A stretch of DNA of 34,185 nucleotides from NCBI GenBank assembly GCA_946478975.1, contig CAMLEO010000042.1, forward strand, positions 1-34,185. The letters run 5' to 3'. The stretch's first letter is position 1, and each line of letters begins with the position of its first letter. The notes below the pieces were generated by a model, which did not search any database, had not been told where the DNA came from, and saw nothing but the letters and a program-made list of their open reading frames with translations. This document shows positions 7,783 through 16,134 of the stretch, piece by piece. The position numbers and the translations under genes are program-made. The stretch comes from an uncultured Steroidobacter sp. (GTDB lineage: Bacteria > Pseudomonadota > Gammaproteobacteria > Steroidobacterales > Steroidobacteraceae).

Positions 7783-10509
7783 CTACCGCGAAAAGGGGTT
7801 GCGGACCCAAGACGACTTGCGTGAGATGTTCCGATCGGCCGGCTGATTATTATTTTTCCCCGTCACCAAAAGATCATCGAGATAGAAGCTCTTGGCGCCG
7901 CCCAGCGATGTGGCCTCGAATTTGATCCGGAAATTCGGGACCATGAACTGAGGGTCCGTGATCGTGGTTTGGTAGAAATGCCACGCGTCTTCAGGGGTCT
8001 GGTTGCTCAGCCTGGCGATCTCCACCCACCTGTGGCCGTTATAGCCTGAAAGCGTCACGTCACAGCCGGCGGTGAGATGATCGCGATACCAGAATTGAAT
8101 ATCGATCGAGGTCCGACCCGAGGCATCCAGGTTGCGCGAAGTCAGGTCGTGAGCGCCCACGCCGGCGTGAGCAGAGGAAACACCTGAGACCCATTCGGTC
8201 GATGTTTTATCCCAGCCGTTGGCCTCGGCCCAGTTGGCGAAATTGCCCTCGAAACTGTCTTCCAGCAACTTCACGTTCGGCACCAATGCCGCGATTTCCG
8301 CCGCGCTCAGGGCGTGGCGATAGATACGGAAATCGTCGACCATCCCGTTGAACGTCGGATCGGACCACTGGCTGGGTCCGATGAAGTTCCGCTGGGCCGC
8401 GTTTGCATCCGCGTAGAGATCCGACGGATTCTTGAAAATGTAACCCGCGATCTGGGGGACGCCGTTGACGTAGAGCGTGCCGGTGTTTCCTCGGAGCGTC
8501 ATCGCGATGTGCACCCACTGATTGGCGGGCAGCGCCGCCGTTTCCATCGTCTGCTCATCCCACCAGCTGCGGGTCGTGATGGCGAATTTCATCCGCCCGC
8601 CGTCGGTGGAGGGTGTGAGGAACATATAACGATTGGTGTCGATGCCAAAATCGAAAATGCGCTGCCAAGGCGCGCCGCCGCGCCAGTAGACCCAGGTGGC
8701 GATAGTAATGTCGTCGCTGTTAGCAACGTTCGCGGGCAGCTCGACATGATCGCCCCAAAAATCCCAGCCGCCGGTCAAGTCGATGGCCTGGCCGGCAAAG
8801 CCTGGAGCGTAACCAAAGTTACCGTGGGCGATGCCATGGTTTGAGCCTGCGCTGTCGTTGGTATTGGCTTCGAATGCGTAGCGCGCGACCAGCGACCCCG
8901 CGGCGCTGTCGTCCGCCAGGACGAAAGACCATTGCTGATTCTTTTGGCCCGTGAACGCCCACTGCCGGACGTTGTTTGCTCCGCCGACATCATCTTCCAT
9001 GTAACGGTTGCTGTGGCCGTTATGAAGATAGAAGTACCCCGGGTTCCTGGTTTCGATCCACCACTTCTGGTTCAAGTTTCCGAAATTCTCCCATTGGCGG
9101 ACGTCGCCGCCATTCTCCAGCGACCAGTTGAAGAGGTCCGTCGCCTTCCCCGTGGCTGCATTGATGATGTTGTAGTAACCACTGCGGTCGCGAGTGATGT
9201 TCCATTTTTGATGAAGCTGGTTGCTGTCGGCTCCGGTGCGGATATCGGTGCCATTGTCCGGGTTGCCATCAACCACCTCGAGCACTTTCCCCGTTGCGCG
9301 ATTCACAATCTTCCAGCGGTGACCATCGAGGGCCGGAATGGTGGGCTTCTGCTCAATGGCGACATAGCCGCCTTGCGGATCCTCCCAGGTGCTCATCATG
9401 AATTCGCGCATCGGTCCGATGCCGTCGAAGTAAACCGCCTGATCGTCGCTGATGAAGCGAAACGAGTTGTTTGGGCCGTGGCGTTCGAAGCTGCCGGCGA
9501 AGCCATAGACCTTCGAGTCGGGCGCGCGATAGACAGCGGCCGCCGCGCCCTTCCAGCGCAGTTCGGCATAACCCAGGCGGGAACCCTGGACCGCCTTCAC
9601 CAACAGCCCGCGCGGGCGCAAGGCGTCGGCCCACCAGATGCCGCCGTTCATGCCGTACTCACAGCCGAAAAGAACCTCCGCCATGCTGTGAAGCTCTGGG
9701 TTATAGGAAATGCCTCCCAGGCTCTGTACGTGCTGGATGAAGCTGATGTAAGTATCGGCGGCGTCGTTTCCGCCATTGAGCACGTGGGTCGTCCCATGCG
9801 TCACCAGGTCAGCGACTGCATCGTACCAAGGCTGTGCGTCGGTGCTGCTCAATGTACTCGCCGCGTGGAGTTCGGTCCCCTGAAAGTTTGGGCTGCTTTT
9901 GACGAGCAGCAGGATGTCGCGCAGCGACTGCGGAGGGCCCATGCCTTTCCAAAAGTCCGGCTCGTTGAACACCTCGATCGAGTGGATCGGTTTGCCAATG
10001 TATCTTTGTGTGGCCTCCATCAAGGCCAGCCAGCGCGCCGGAACCGGACGGCCGTTGGCATCGAGATAATAAGGATGCGTGGGACCCGAATTGGAATCGT
10101 TCGGATCCCATTGTTCGCCCGTGGCGGGAGTCAGGGCCAGCGCCTTGTTTCCCGCCATCGCGGCCAGCAGCAACTGCTGATCGATCCGGGCCTTGGACTG
10201 TGGCCCGATTTCACCATTCGCGTCCAGCGGCTCGAACATGAAGAAGTTGACGCGAACCACGTCAACCTCAGCAGCACCCATGTGATAAAGCGATTGCCGC
10301 ATGTTGTCCTGGCTGGGCCATGCGGTGTCCACGCCCCACTGCGTCATCGCTTTGCTCTGGCCCGCGCCGTTGAACTCGAAGTGAACGTCCTGAGCACGGA
10401 CCGTGGAGACGCCGCCAAGGATGAGCGCAAGCAGGAAGATCATCGCTCTGTGCCCGCGGGATGAAACAGCCTTCGGGCGCAATTTTCTGATGGGCATTAT
10501 TCTTTGCAT
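7783..10509 (-). CDS. Secreted multidomain glycoside hydrolase (clan GH-A-like) with ricin-type and LamG modules
   Basis: Exported polysaccharide-active enzyme, 908 residues. An N-terminal basic stretch and hydrophobic core (23-39) end at VRAQ, a signal peptide. The catalytic domain spans about 45-395. FNEPDFW places a candidate acid/base at Glu183 and GCEYGMNGG a candidate nucleophile at Glu284, the strand 4/strand 7 pattern of clan GH-A. The opening WGVDTAWPSQDNMRQ is distinctive but I cannot assign a numbered GH family. A ricin-type beta-trefoil (about 398-530) has three Q-x-W motifs (434, 481, 525). A LamG/concanavalin-like module (538-742) and a further beta-rich C-terminal module (745-885) follow. 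GAGGA sits just before ATG 10509 and supports this start. It lies downstream of and in line with a TonB receptor, which probably imports its product. The substrate is unknown. Confidence 0.85.
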   Translation of the reverse strand: MQRIMPIRKLRPKAVSSRGHRAMIFLLALILGGVSTVRAQDVHFEFNGAGQSKAMTQWGVDTAWPSQDNMRQSLYHMGAAEVDVVRVNFFMFEPLDANGEIGPQSKARIDQQLLLAAMAGNKALALTPATGEQWDPNDSNSGPTHPYYLDANGRPVPARWLALMEATQRYIGKPIHSIEVFNEPDFWKGMGPPQSLRDILLLVKSSPNFQGTELHAASTLSSTDAQPWYDAVADLVTHGTTHVLNGGNDAADTYISFIQHVQSLGGISYNPELHSMAEVLFGCEYGMNGGIWWADALRPRGLLVKAVQGSRLGYAELRWKGAAAAVYRAPDSKVYGFAGSFERHGPNNSFRFISDDQAVYFDGIGPMREFMMSTWEDPQGGYVAIEQKPTIPALDGHRWKIVNRATGKVLEVVDGNPDNGTDIRTGADSNQLHQKWNITRDRSGYYNIINAATGKATDLFNWSLENGGDVRQWENFGNLNQKWWIETRNPGYFYLHNGHSNRYMEDDVGGANNVRQWAFTGQKNQQWSFVLADDSAAGSLVARYAFEANTNDSAGSNHGIAHGNFGYAPGFAGQAIDLTGGWDFWGDHVELPANVANSDDITIATWVYWRGGAPWQRIFDFGIDTNRYMFLTPSTDGGRMKFAITTRSWWDEQTMETAALPANQWVHIAMTLRGNTGTLYVNGVPQIAGYIFKNPSDLYADANAAQRNFIGPSQWSDPTFNGMVDDFRIYRHALSAAEIAALVPNVKLLEDSFEGNFANWAEANGWDKTSTEWVSGVSSAHAGVGAHDLTSRNLDASGRTSIDIQFWYRDHLTAGCDVTLSGYNGHRWVEIARLSNQTPEDAWHFYQTTITDPQFMVPNFRIKFEATSLGGAKSFYLDDLLVTGKNNNQPADRNISRKSSWVRNPFSR

Positions 10510-10565
10510 ACTGTCCTCTGTATTACTTTGCAGCCATTGAGCTTTTTTTTGGACGACAAAATACC

Positions 10566-10598
10566 GGCGAGCGGTCGACGTCGTGTCGACCGCTCGCC
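10566..10598 (-). terminator. Perfect 14-bp hairpin between TonB receptor and glycosidase genes
   Basis: GGCGAGCGGTCGAC pairs perfectly with GTCGACCGCTCGCC around a 5-base loop. It starts 9 bases after the receptor stop. On the minus strand GGTATTTTG follows, a poor T-run, so it may act as a partial terminator or 3'-end stabiliser separating receptor and enzyme expression. Confidence 0.6.
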
Positions 10599-10607
10599 TG
10601 CCCTTAC

Positions 10608-13334
10608 TCAGTATTGAACCTGCACCCCCACGCCGAAATAACGTCCTTCGTCACGAACGTCCTGCGGATAGTTGTAGCCGTCAATCACGGTGAAGTTGCG
10701 GAACGGCCGCGCCAGGACGTTGCCAACATCAGCCCAAACAGAGATATGGTCCGTGGCGTTATATCTCGAAGAAAAATCGAGACGATCGCGGACCCGGGTC
10801 TTGTTGCCCGCGAAACCGCCATCCGCGGATGTCTGGCCATACCAGTTCACCCAGGTATCCCGACGGTTGTACGACATCCTTGCCGAAAACCGACTCACCT
10901 CATAGAACACAGCCGCGTTATAAGTGAGTTTGGAAACACCGGGGATGTCGATGAACTCGCCAAAGTTGCCCTGTCCGTCAGGAACCCGGTTTTCGCCGTC
11001 CACTCGGGTGACGTTCGCAGAGACGCCGAACGGCTTCAAGAAATCTGGAACAAAACCATAATCCAGGAAGGTCGAGGCATTCAGCTCCCAGCCCTTGATC
11101 CTTCCTTCACCGGCATTCTCGGGGCGATTGAATTTGATCGTGCCGTACTGCGGATCTTCGATGAAGCGCGTGTACCAGCTGGTGAAGCCGAAGATATCGC
11201 GGTAGAAGACCGCCGCAGTCACGAAGCCCGCTTTCGAGAAATAGTATTCCAGGCTGAGATCGTAGTTATCGGAGGTCAGCGGCTTCAGGTCCGGGTTGCC
11301 GCCCGAGCCCTCCGCATCGAACTCCAGGTTGGGTGTACTCGGCCCTTGGACGACCTGGGTGATATTCAACGCAGGATTCAAATCACCGAAGCCGGGCTTG
11401 GTGCTGGTCTGGGTAAAGCCGGCCCGCAGTTGCAGTTCATCCGTAAATCTGATCCGCGTACTGATATTCGGGAACACATCGAGATAGTTGTTACTTGCAG
11501 TGCGTGGTTCCTGCCTTGCTACACCCTGAACTTTTACCGTCGAGGTGCCGCGATTTTGTGCGTCGGTCTGGACGACCCTGACGCCGGCAAAGACATCGAC
11601 CTTGGTTGAGCCCAATTCGAAGTAGAACTTGCCTTGCAGATATCCCGCATAGCTCTTTTCGTTGGCGAGCCAGTTGCTCGATGGATCAATGGCGATATCC
11701 GGATTGGCCCACAACTGAGCGGCAGAGTCGCCTCTCGCCAGCAGTTGTTCGTAGGCAAACTCGGCCAGCGCATCATGATTGCCGGCGATACTGCCGCGGG
11801 TCGGGGCCAGGTATTGCGTAAAGCCCTGCTTGTTGGTGCGGTAGGGGTCATGGGTGAGTTGCATATCGAGGAAGCCGAGCGACGCCACCGGAATATGCGA
11901 AGGCCACAACCACGCATAGCGATTTCCCTGCCGCTTGCTCGCATCACGATCGTTGTATCGAACACCCGCCTGCAGCGTATGCAGCCAGTCAATGCCTGTG
12001 TCAAAGGTGAGATCGGTGCGCCATTGCAAGCCTTTGCCAGCTACAGCGTACGTCGACTCATAATATCCCCTGACTTCGTACAGGCTCTTGTCCGTTACAT
12101 CCCACTGTGAATTGAAGATTGCACCCTGATCGCCAAAGAAATTTGCATTGACAGTCGGGGAAATGGCGAGCCCGGTATCGAAGCTCCACTCATCGTTTGT
12201 GTATTTGCTGTCTGTATAAGCCAGATCGGTGACGACTTTCAGCGGACCGTGATCCCACTGCGCGCCGATCGCGTATTGGTAGGTATCGGTAGCCCCTGAG
12301 TTTGTCGAACGGAATGCCTGGGGTGGCAAGCCACCGCTTTTGGTAAGCGTTGCTGCCTGATGATTGTCGGTTCCATCGACCATGACAATGTTGGAAAGGC
12401 TGGGGTCCCCTGTTCCGTTCAACCAGTCGGAGTCTGTCAGCGGGTACCAGAAGTTATCCGCCATTCCTTTGCCGCGATAACCTTGGTAGATGCCGTCGAA
12501 GTAGAAGTTCAGCTGCTCACTCGGTCGAAACTGTAGAGCCACGTTCGCCGAGGGCCGTCGACGGTTGCCGGAACTGTTGTAGAGGCCGACCGTGGCGGGA
12601 AGAATGAAGCCGCCATCGCTATACGGTGCCTGGATGTTCCACCCCGCTTGAGCCTGCGGGAACCAGGTCGCGTTATAGCGCACCCCGTTGTAGAACTCTG
12701 ACTCAGCGTAACTTACGTTGCCGAGCGCACCAAATTCCCCTAATTCTGTGTTCCAGCGGTTTGAATAGAGAAAGTTGCCGTCGGGCGATGATTTTTCACT
12801 CTGATCGTTATAACTCTGGTGCACGGACGCTGAAATCTTTTCCCCATCGAAATCGAATGGGCGCCGGGTGCGCACGTTGACGACTCCCGCCAGGCCCGGC
12901 TCGATCAGGTCAGCAGTTCCGGATTTGTAGACCTCGATGGCAGCCAGGGCTTGAGAGGGGAAGTCCTGTAACTGCACACGGCGTAGTTCTGCAGTAAAGA
13001 ATTCACGGCCGTTATAAGTTGTCGTAACGTCCGGCAGGCCACGAACCAGCACGTCGCTGGCTTCGTCGTTATAACGGCTGACCTGAATTCCCGGAATCCG
13101 CGCGATACTTTCTGCGGCTGTCACATCGGGCAACTTGCCAATATCCTCCGCGACGACCGCATCGAGAATGGAATCCGACTCCTTCTTGATCTCCTGAGCC
13201 TTCTCCAGACTGGCGCGAACGCCGGTCACCACGATCTCCTCCACTCGTCCCGCCTCCTCTGCCTGGGCGGCCTGCAGGCCTAGTGTGGTTACCGTGGCTA
13301 TGGACGAATAGAGCAAACGCTGCTTGAACATCAT
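10608..13334 (-). CDS. TonB-dependent outer-membrane receptor (TonB-Xanth-Caul type)
   Basis: Outer-membrane beta-barrel transporter, 908 residues. A signal peptide (1-25, ending LQAAQA) precedes a TonB box EEIVVTGVR at 32-40. The plug domain follows (SDSILDAVVAEDIGKLPDVT, then IPGIQVSRY, VLVRGLPDV and AAIEVYKSGTADL), with a barrel ending in the aromatic C-terminus GVGVQVQY. The plug style is that of the large TonB-Xanth-Caul group used for oligosaccharide uptake in Xanthomonas and Caulobacter. There is no N-terminal STN domain, so it should not signal through FecR. The next gene downstream is a secreted glycosidase in the same direction, so the two probably form a carbohydrate utilisation unit. 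A sigma-70-like promoter lies about 165 bases upstream. Confidence 0.95.
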   Translation of the reverse strand: MMFKQRLLYSSIATVTTLGLQAAQAEEAGRVEEIVVTGVRASLEKAQEIKKESDSILDAVVAEDIGKLPDVTAAESIARIPGIQVSRYNDEASDVLVRGLPDVTTTYNGREFFTAELRRVQLQDFPSQALAAIEVYKSGTADLIEPGLAGVVNVRTRRPFDFDGEKISASVHQSYNDQSEKSSPDGNFLYSNRWNTELGEFGALGNVSYAESEFYNGVRYNATWFPQAQAGWNIQAPYSDGGFILPATVGLYNSSGNRRRPSANVALQFRPSEQLNFYFDGIYQGYRGKGMADNFWYPLTDSDWLNGTGDPSLSNIVMVDGTDNHQAATLTKSGGLPPQAFRSTNSGATDTYQYAIGAQWDHGPLKVVTDLAYTDSKYTNDEWSFDTGLAISPTVNANFFGDQGAIFNSQWDVTDKSLYEVRGYYESTYAVAGKGLQWRTDLTFDTGIDWLHTLQAGVRYNDRDASKRQGNRYAWLWPSHIPVASLGFLDMQLTHDPYRTNKQGFTQYLAPTRGSIAGNHDALAEFAYEQLLARGDSAAQLWANPDIAIDPSSNWLANEKSYAGYLQGKFYFELGSTKVDVFAGVRVVQTDAQNRGTSTVKVQGVARQEPRTASNNYLDVFPNISTRIRFTDELQLRAGFTQTSTKPGFGDLNPALNITQVVQGPSTPNLEFDAEGSGGNPDLKPLTSDNYDLSLEYYFSKAGFVTAAVFYRDIFGFTSWYTRFIEDPQYGTIKFNRPENAGEGRIKGWELNASTFLDYGFVPDFLKPFGVSANVTRVDGENRVPDGQGNFGEFIDIPGVSKLTYNAAVFYEVSRFSARMSYNRRDTWVNWYGQTSADGGFAGNKTRVRDRLDFSSRYNATDHISVWADVGNVLARPFRNFTVIDGYNYPQDVRDEGRYFGVGVQVQY

Positions 13335-13823
13335 TTTATTTCCCCATTAAGTTCGTTCCGCTTGTCGAAACAACAGGTGGGTGTCACGCGCCTCGAGCCG
13401 CGCATTGCGCGCTGCCCGCTGGCGGCGACCCTCCCCCGATACCCATGTTCATCCCGAGTTTGTTCAGATTTATCGTATTTATGTTTTTAACTCAGACAAT
13501 ATAATCCCTAAAAATAACTCAGGCAAATTGAACTGCTGCCACTTCGGCGGCGCGCGTATCGAGCAATCAAGGGCGGGGGTGCGAAGACGGCGCGGGGGCG
13601 AAGATGAACGTGTTCGACCCGGTGTTACCAGGCGCCACGGGCTGGCGCGCGCTCGAAAAATCGAGCGCTTGCTTGAGTGGGATTTCGCCAGGCGGGCGCC
13701 GCCAGGTCGACCTGCGGTGGAGCAGCGAGCCGCCAGGCGCGGCTCCGGAAGGGTGATTTAATTTGTCTGACTATTATACAAAGTCAGTGCTGTCGGCGTT
13801 CACGCGAGAGGTGTTCCTCTGCG
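13335..13823. other. Intergenic region between receptor promoter and pirin gene
   Basis: This 489-base stretch has no convincing gene. It holds the receptor promoter described separately and a perfect 8-bp hairpin with an AAAA loop (13649-13668, arms GCGCTCGA/TCGAGCGC). Near 13768-13788 a 6-bp hairpin (CTGACT/AGTCAG), lying after the pirin stop on the minus strand, could be a weak terminator. The open frame over much of it shows no family features. Confidence 0.5.
13498..13526 (-). promoter_or_regulatory. Candidate promoter for the TonB receptor-glycosidase unit
   Basis: On the minus strand TTGCCT (13526-13521), a 17-base spacer and TATATT (13503-13498) form a reasonable sigma-70 promoter. 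The predicted leader to ATG 13334 is about 155 bases. The area is AT-rich against a GC-rich background. Two direct repeats, TTGCCTGAGTT and TTGTCTGAGTT, overlap the -35 box and the -10 edge (plus-strand 13516-13526 and 13489-13499). Confidence 0.45.
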
Positions 13824-14720
13824 TCAGGACATCGGCTCCGGCGTCGGTTTCGGCGGCTCTTCCGGCAGCGGAATGAATTCCTGGTCGTCGTTCACCGGCA
13901 GCTTCATGCGGCCGGCGCGCCAATCGGCTTTGGCCTGCTCGATGCGCTCCTGGCTGGAAGAAACAAAGTTCCACCAGATGTGACGCGGGCCGACCGGCTC
14001 GCCGCCGAGCAGCATCACGATGGAACGTTCCTTCGCAGTGATCGCCGGTATCGAACCTGGCGCGACCACGGCCATCTGTCCGGCTTCATACTGCTCGCCT
14101 TCGATTTCCACACGGCCGTGAGCGACGTAGATCGCGCGCTCGGAATAGCCGCTGGACATTTCCGCCGTGCTCCCGGCGTCGAGATCCAGATGCACATAGA
14201 ACACCGGCGAGAGCGTCGCGACGGGGCTCTTCATTCCATACGCTTCGCCCGCTATCACTTTGATGCTCACGCCACGCTCTTGATGCGACGGCAGCTGCGA
14301 GGCGTCGAAATGCACAAAGCTCGGCGATGTTTCTTCTACTGCTTCGGGCAAAGCGACCCACGCTTGAATGCCATGCAAGCTGCCACCTGTCGCGCGGATC
14401 GTATCGAAGCGCTCGGAATGCGTGATGCCGCTGCCGGCTGTCATCCAGTTCACTTCGCCGGGACGAATCGTCTGGTGATAGCCGACGCTGTCCCGATGCA
14501 CGATCTCGCCTTGATACAAATAGGTGATGGTCGACAGACCGATGTGAGGATGCGGCCTCACATCGGTCTTGCGCGGCACATTGGGCGGGAAGTTCACGGG
14601 GCCCATGTGATCGAAAAAGATAAACGGGCCGACCATGCGACGCTTGGTCCACGGCAGGATCCGGCCGACTTCGAAGCCGCCCAGATCCTTGCGCCGCGCA
14701 GGAATCATCAACTCGATCAT
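13824..14720 (-). CDS. Pirin-family protein (bicupin)
   Basis: Cytosolic bicupin of the pirin family, 298 residues. The metal site is intact: RPHPHIGLSTITYLYQG gives His57 and His59, and GSGITHSERFD gives His101 and Glu103, matching the classical pirin ligand set. Bacterial pirins include quercetin 2,3-dioxygenase activity, but the natural role is usually unknown. It lies 12 bases downstream of a second pirin gene in the same direction, so the two are probably co-transcribed. The C-terminal tail is rich in Pro and Glu. Confidence 0.93.
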   Translation of the reverse strand: MIELMIPARRKDLGGFEVGRILPWTKRRMVGPFIFFDHMGPVNFPPNVPRKTDVRPHPHIGLSTITYLYQGEIVHRDSVGYHQTIRPGEVNWMTAGSGITHSERFDTIRATGGSLHGIQAWVALPEAVEETSPSFVHFDASQLPSHQERGVSIKVIAGEAYGMKSPVATLSPVFYVHLDLDAGSTAEMSSGYSERAIYVAHGRVEIEGEQYEAGQMAVVAPGSIPAITAKERSIVMLLGGEPVGPRHIWWNFVSSSQERIEQAKADWRAGRMKLPVNDDQEFIPLPEEPPKPTPEPMS

Positions 14721-14732
14721 CGGATCACCTCT

Positions 14733-15449
14733 TTAGCTGGCTCGTTCGAGATCGAACACCAACACTTCCGCGCCCTCACCTTTCGTCAGCGACAGCGAGC
14801 TCACGTCGCTCAGGCCGATGGCATCGCCGGCATTCAGCGCGTTGCCATTGGCGGTGATCGAGCCACGCGCCACGTGCACATACACCTGACGACCGGCCGG
14901 GATCGCCAGCTCCGCCTGCTCGTTGCCATCGAACAGCCCGGCGTAGACGTTGGCGTTCTGATGGATGCTCACCGAGCCGTCCGCACCGTCGCGAGAGGCG
15001 ATCAGCCGCAGCTTGCCTCGCTTCTCCTCGGCGGCAAAGTGCTTCTGCTCATAACTCGGCGTCACCCCGCGCTGATCCGGCATGATCCAGATCTGCAGGA
15101 AATGCGCGCCCTTGTCCTCGGACGGGTTGAACTCGCTGTGGGTCACGCCGCGCCCGGCGCTCATGCGCTGGACATCGCCCGGGCGAATGGTCGCACCCGT
15201 GCCCATCGAATCCTTGTGCGCGAGCTCGCCGTCGAGCACGTAGCTGATGATCTCCATGTCGCGATGGCCGTGCGTGCCGAAGCCCATGCCGGCGGCGACG
15301 CGATCCTCGTTGATCACGCGCAAGGCGCCGAACGAGATGTGCTCGGGGTCGTAATAGTCCGCGAACGAGAACGTGTGGAACGACTTCAGCCAGCCGTGAT
15401 CGGCGTAACCGCGTTCGTTACTGCGTCGGATGTTCTGCCCGGTTTTCAT
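14733..15449 (-). CDS. Pirin-family protein, YhhW-like quercetin 2,3-dioxygenase
   Basis: Short pirin of 238 residues resembling E. coli YhhW. The N-terminus NERGYADHGWLKSFHTFSFA is characteristic of that subgroup. Metal ligands are visible as His60 and His62 (FGTHGHRDMEI) and His104 and Glu106 (GVTHSEFN). The protein would bind one Fe or other divalent metal and may oxidise flavonols. AGGAG lies before ATG 15449. It is first in a two-gene pirin operon and divergent from the sigma factor gene, with 167 bases between. Confidence 0.93.
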   Translation of the reverse strand: MKTGQNIRRSNERGYADHGWLKSFHTFSFADYYDPEHISFGALRVINEDRVAAGMGFGTHGHRDMEIISYVLDGELAHKDSMGTGATIRPGDVQRMSAGRGVTHSEFNPSEDKGAHFLQIWIMPDQRGVTPSYEQKHFAAEEKRGKLRLIASRDGADGSVSIHQNANVYAGLFDGNEQAELAIPAGRQVYVHVARGSITANGNALNAGDAIGLSDVSSLSLTKGEGAEVLVFDLERAS

Positions 15450-15579
15450 GGTGAGTACTCCTTTGGTTGGCCGACAAGGTACGCTCCACGCGCGCCTGCA
15501 AATAGCGCTTCCGTGCGATAACTCTTATGCCCCTGGCCGCATGCGCAAGCCCTTGTTCCAGCCTTGAAATTTCCAGCAG

Positions 15580-15610
15580 GGGGCAGCTTTTGCGGGTCAC
15601 ACCGTCATAG
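15580..15610 (+). promoter_or_regulatory. Candidate ECF sigma promoter of the sigma/anti-sigma operon
   Basis: GGGGCAGCTTTT (15580-15591), 13 bases, TCATAG (15605-15610). The same two blocks with the same spacing occur before the STN-type TonB receptor on the other strand (22402-22372). The two blocks are 18/18 identical and the spacer matches at 7 of 13. This is best read as the -35 and -10 regions used by the local sigma factor, that is, autoregulation. The sigma ATG follows 6 bases after TCATAG. Confidence 0.65.
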
Positions 15611-15616
15611 ACACGT

Positions 15617-16120
15617 ATGCCCTCGTCCGGCCGCAGCCAACGCATCGCCGAATGGGCCCGCAGCTGGAACGCGGGCCTCACGCGCTATTTGCGTCGGCGG
15701 CTGCCCGGCCGGATCGATCCGCAGGACCTGGCGCAGGAGGTGTACGTGCGCCTGCTCCGGGTGGAACAGCTGGAGCAGATCAAGGAACCGCAGGCGTATC
15801 TGTATCGCGTCGCCAGCAACGTCGCTGCCGAATGGCGAATGCGCGCGGTTCACGCCAAGCCGCACAGCGACGCCGAGCTGGATGCGCTGGTCACCGAATC
15901 GACGCCTGAGTCGCTGCTCGACGACGCGCAGTTCTCGGCGCAGTTCGACTCGGCACTGGCGCAGATGACACCGATGGTGCGCGCGGTTATCTATCTGAAG
16001 CTGCGAGAGGATCTGTCGCACGAGCAGATCGCCGAGCATCTCGGCATCACGACCCGCATGGTGCGGCGGATGCTGACGACCGGTTACGCGCAGCTGCGCA
16101 CTCACATCGTGTTCGATTGA
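15617..16120 (+). CDS. ECF RNA polymerase sigma factor, FecI-like
   Basis: Extracytoplasmic-function sigma factor, 167 residues, normal length. Region 2 covers about 21-76 (RIDPQDLAQEVYVRLLR, then YLYRVASNVAAEWRMR). Region 4 covers about 112-163 with the HTH LSHEQIAEHLGITTRMVRR. It is followed 14 bases later by a FecR anti-sigma gene, the FecIR arrangement of iron and sugar surface signalling. No Shine-Dalgarno sequence precedes the ATG and a putative -10 block ends 6 bases upstream, so the mRNA may be leaderless. The likely regulon is its own operon and the receptor-trehalase operon that carries the same promoter motif. Confidence 0.92.
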   Translation: MPSSGRSQRIAEWARSWNAGLTRYLRRRLPGRIDPQDLAQEVYVRLLRVEQLEQIKEPQAYLYRVASNVAAEWRMRAVHAKPHSDAELDALVTESTPESLLDDAQFSAQFDSALAQMTPMVRAVIYLKLREDLSHEQIAEHLGITTRMVRRMLTTGYAQLRTHIVFD

Positions 16121-16134
16121 CTCACTGAACTCTC

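Noticed and set aside
8932..10464. Long plus-strand open frame opposite the glycosidase gene
   Set aside because: It is a shadow frame of a high-GC gene: the minus strand has signal peptide, catalytic motifs and Q-x-W repeats, while this frame has none.
13770..13790. Perfect TATAAT on the minus strand near 13778
   Set aside because: No -35-like element lies 16-18 bases upstream and no gene starts at a sensible distance; it sits in the loop of a small hairpin after the pirin gene.
13677..15521. 614-codon plus-strand frame over both pirin genes
   Set aside because: It is antisense to two genes with complete metal-ligand motifs and has the His/Arg-rich composition typical of shadow frames.
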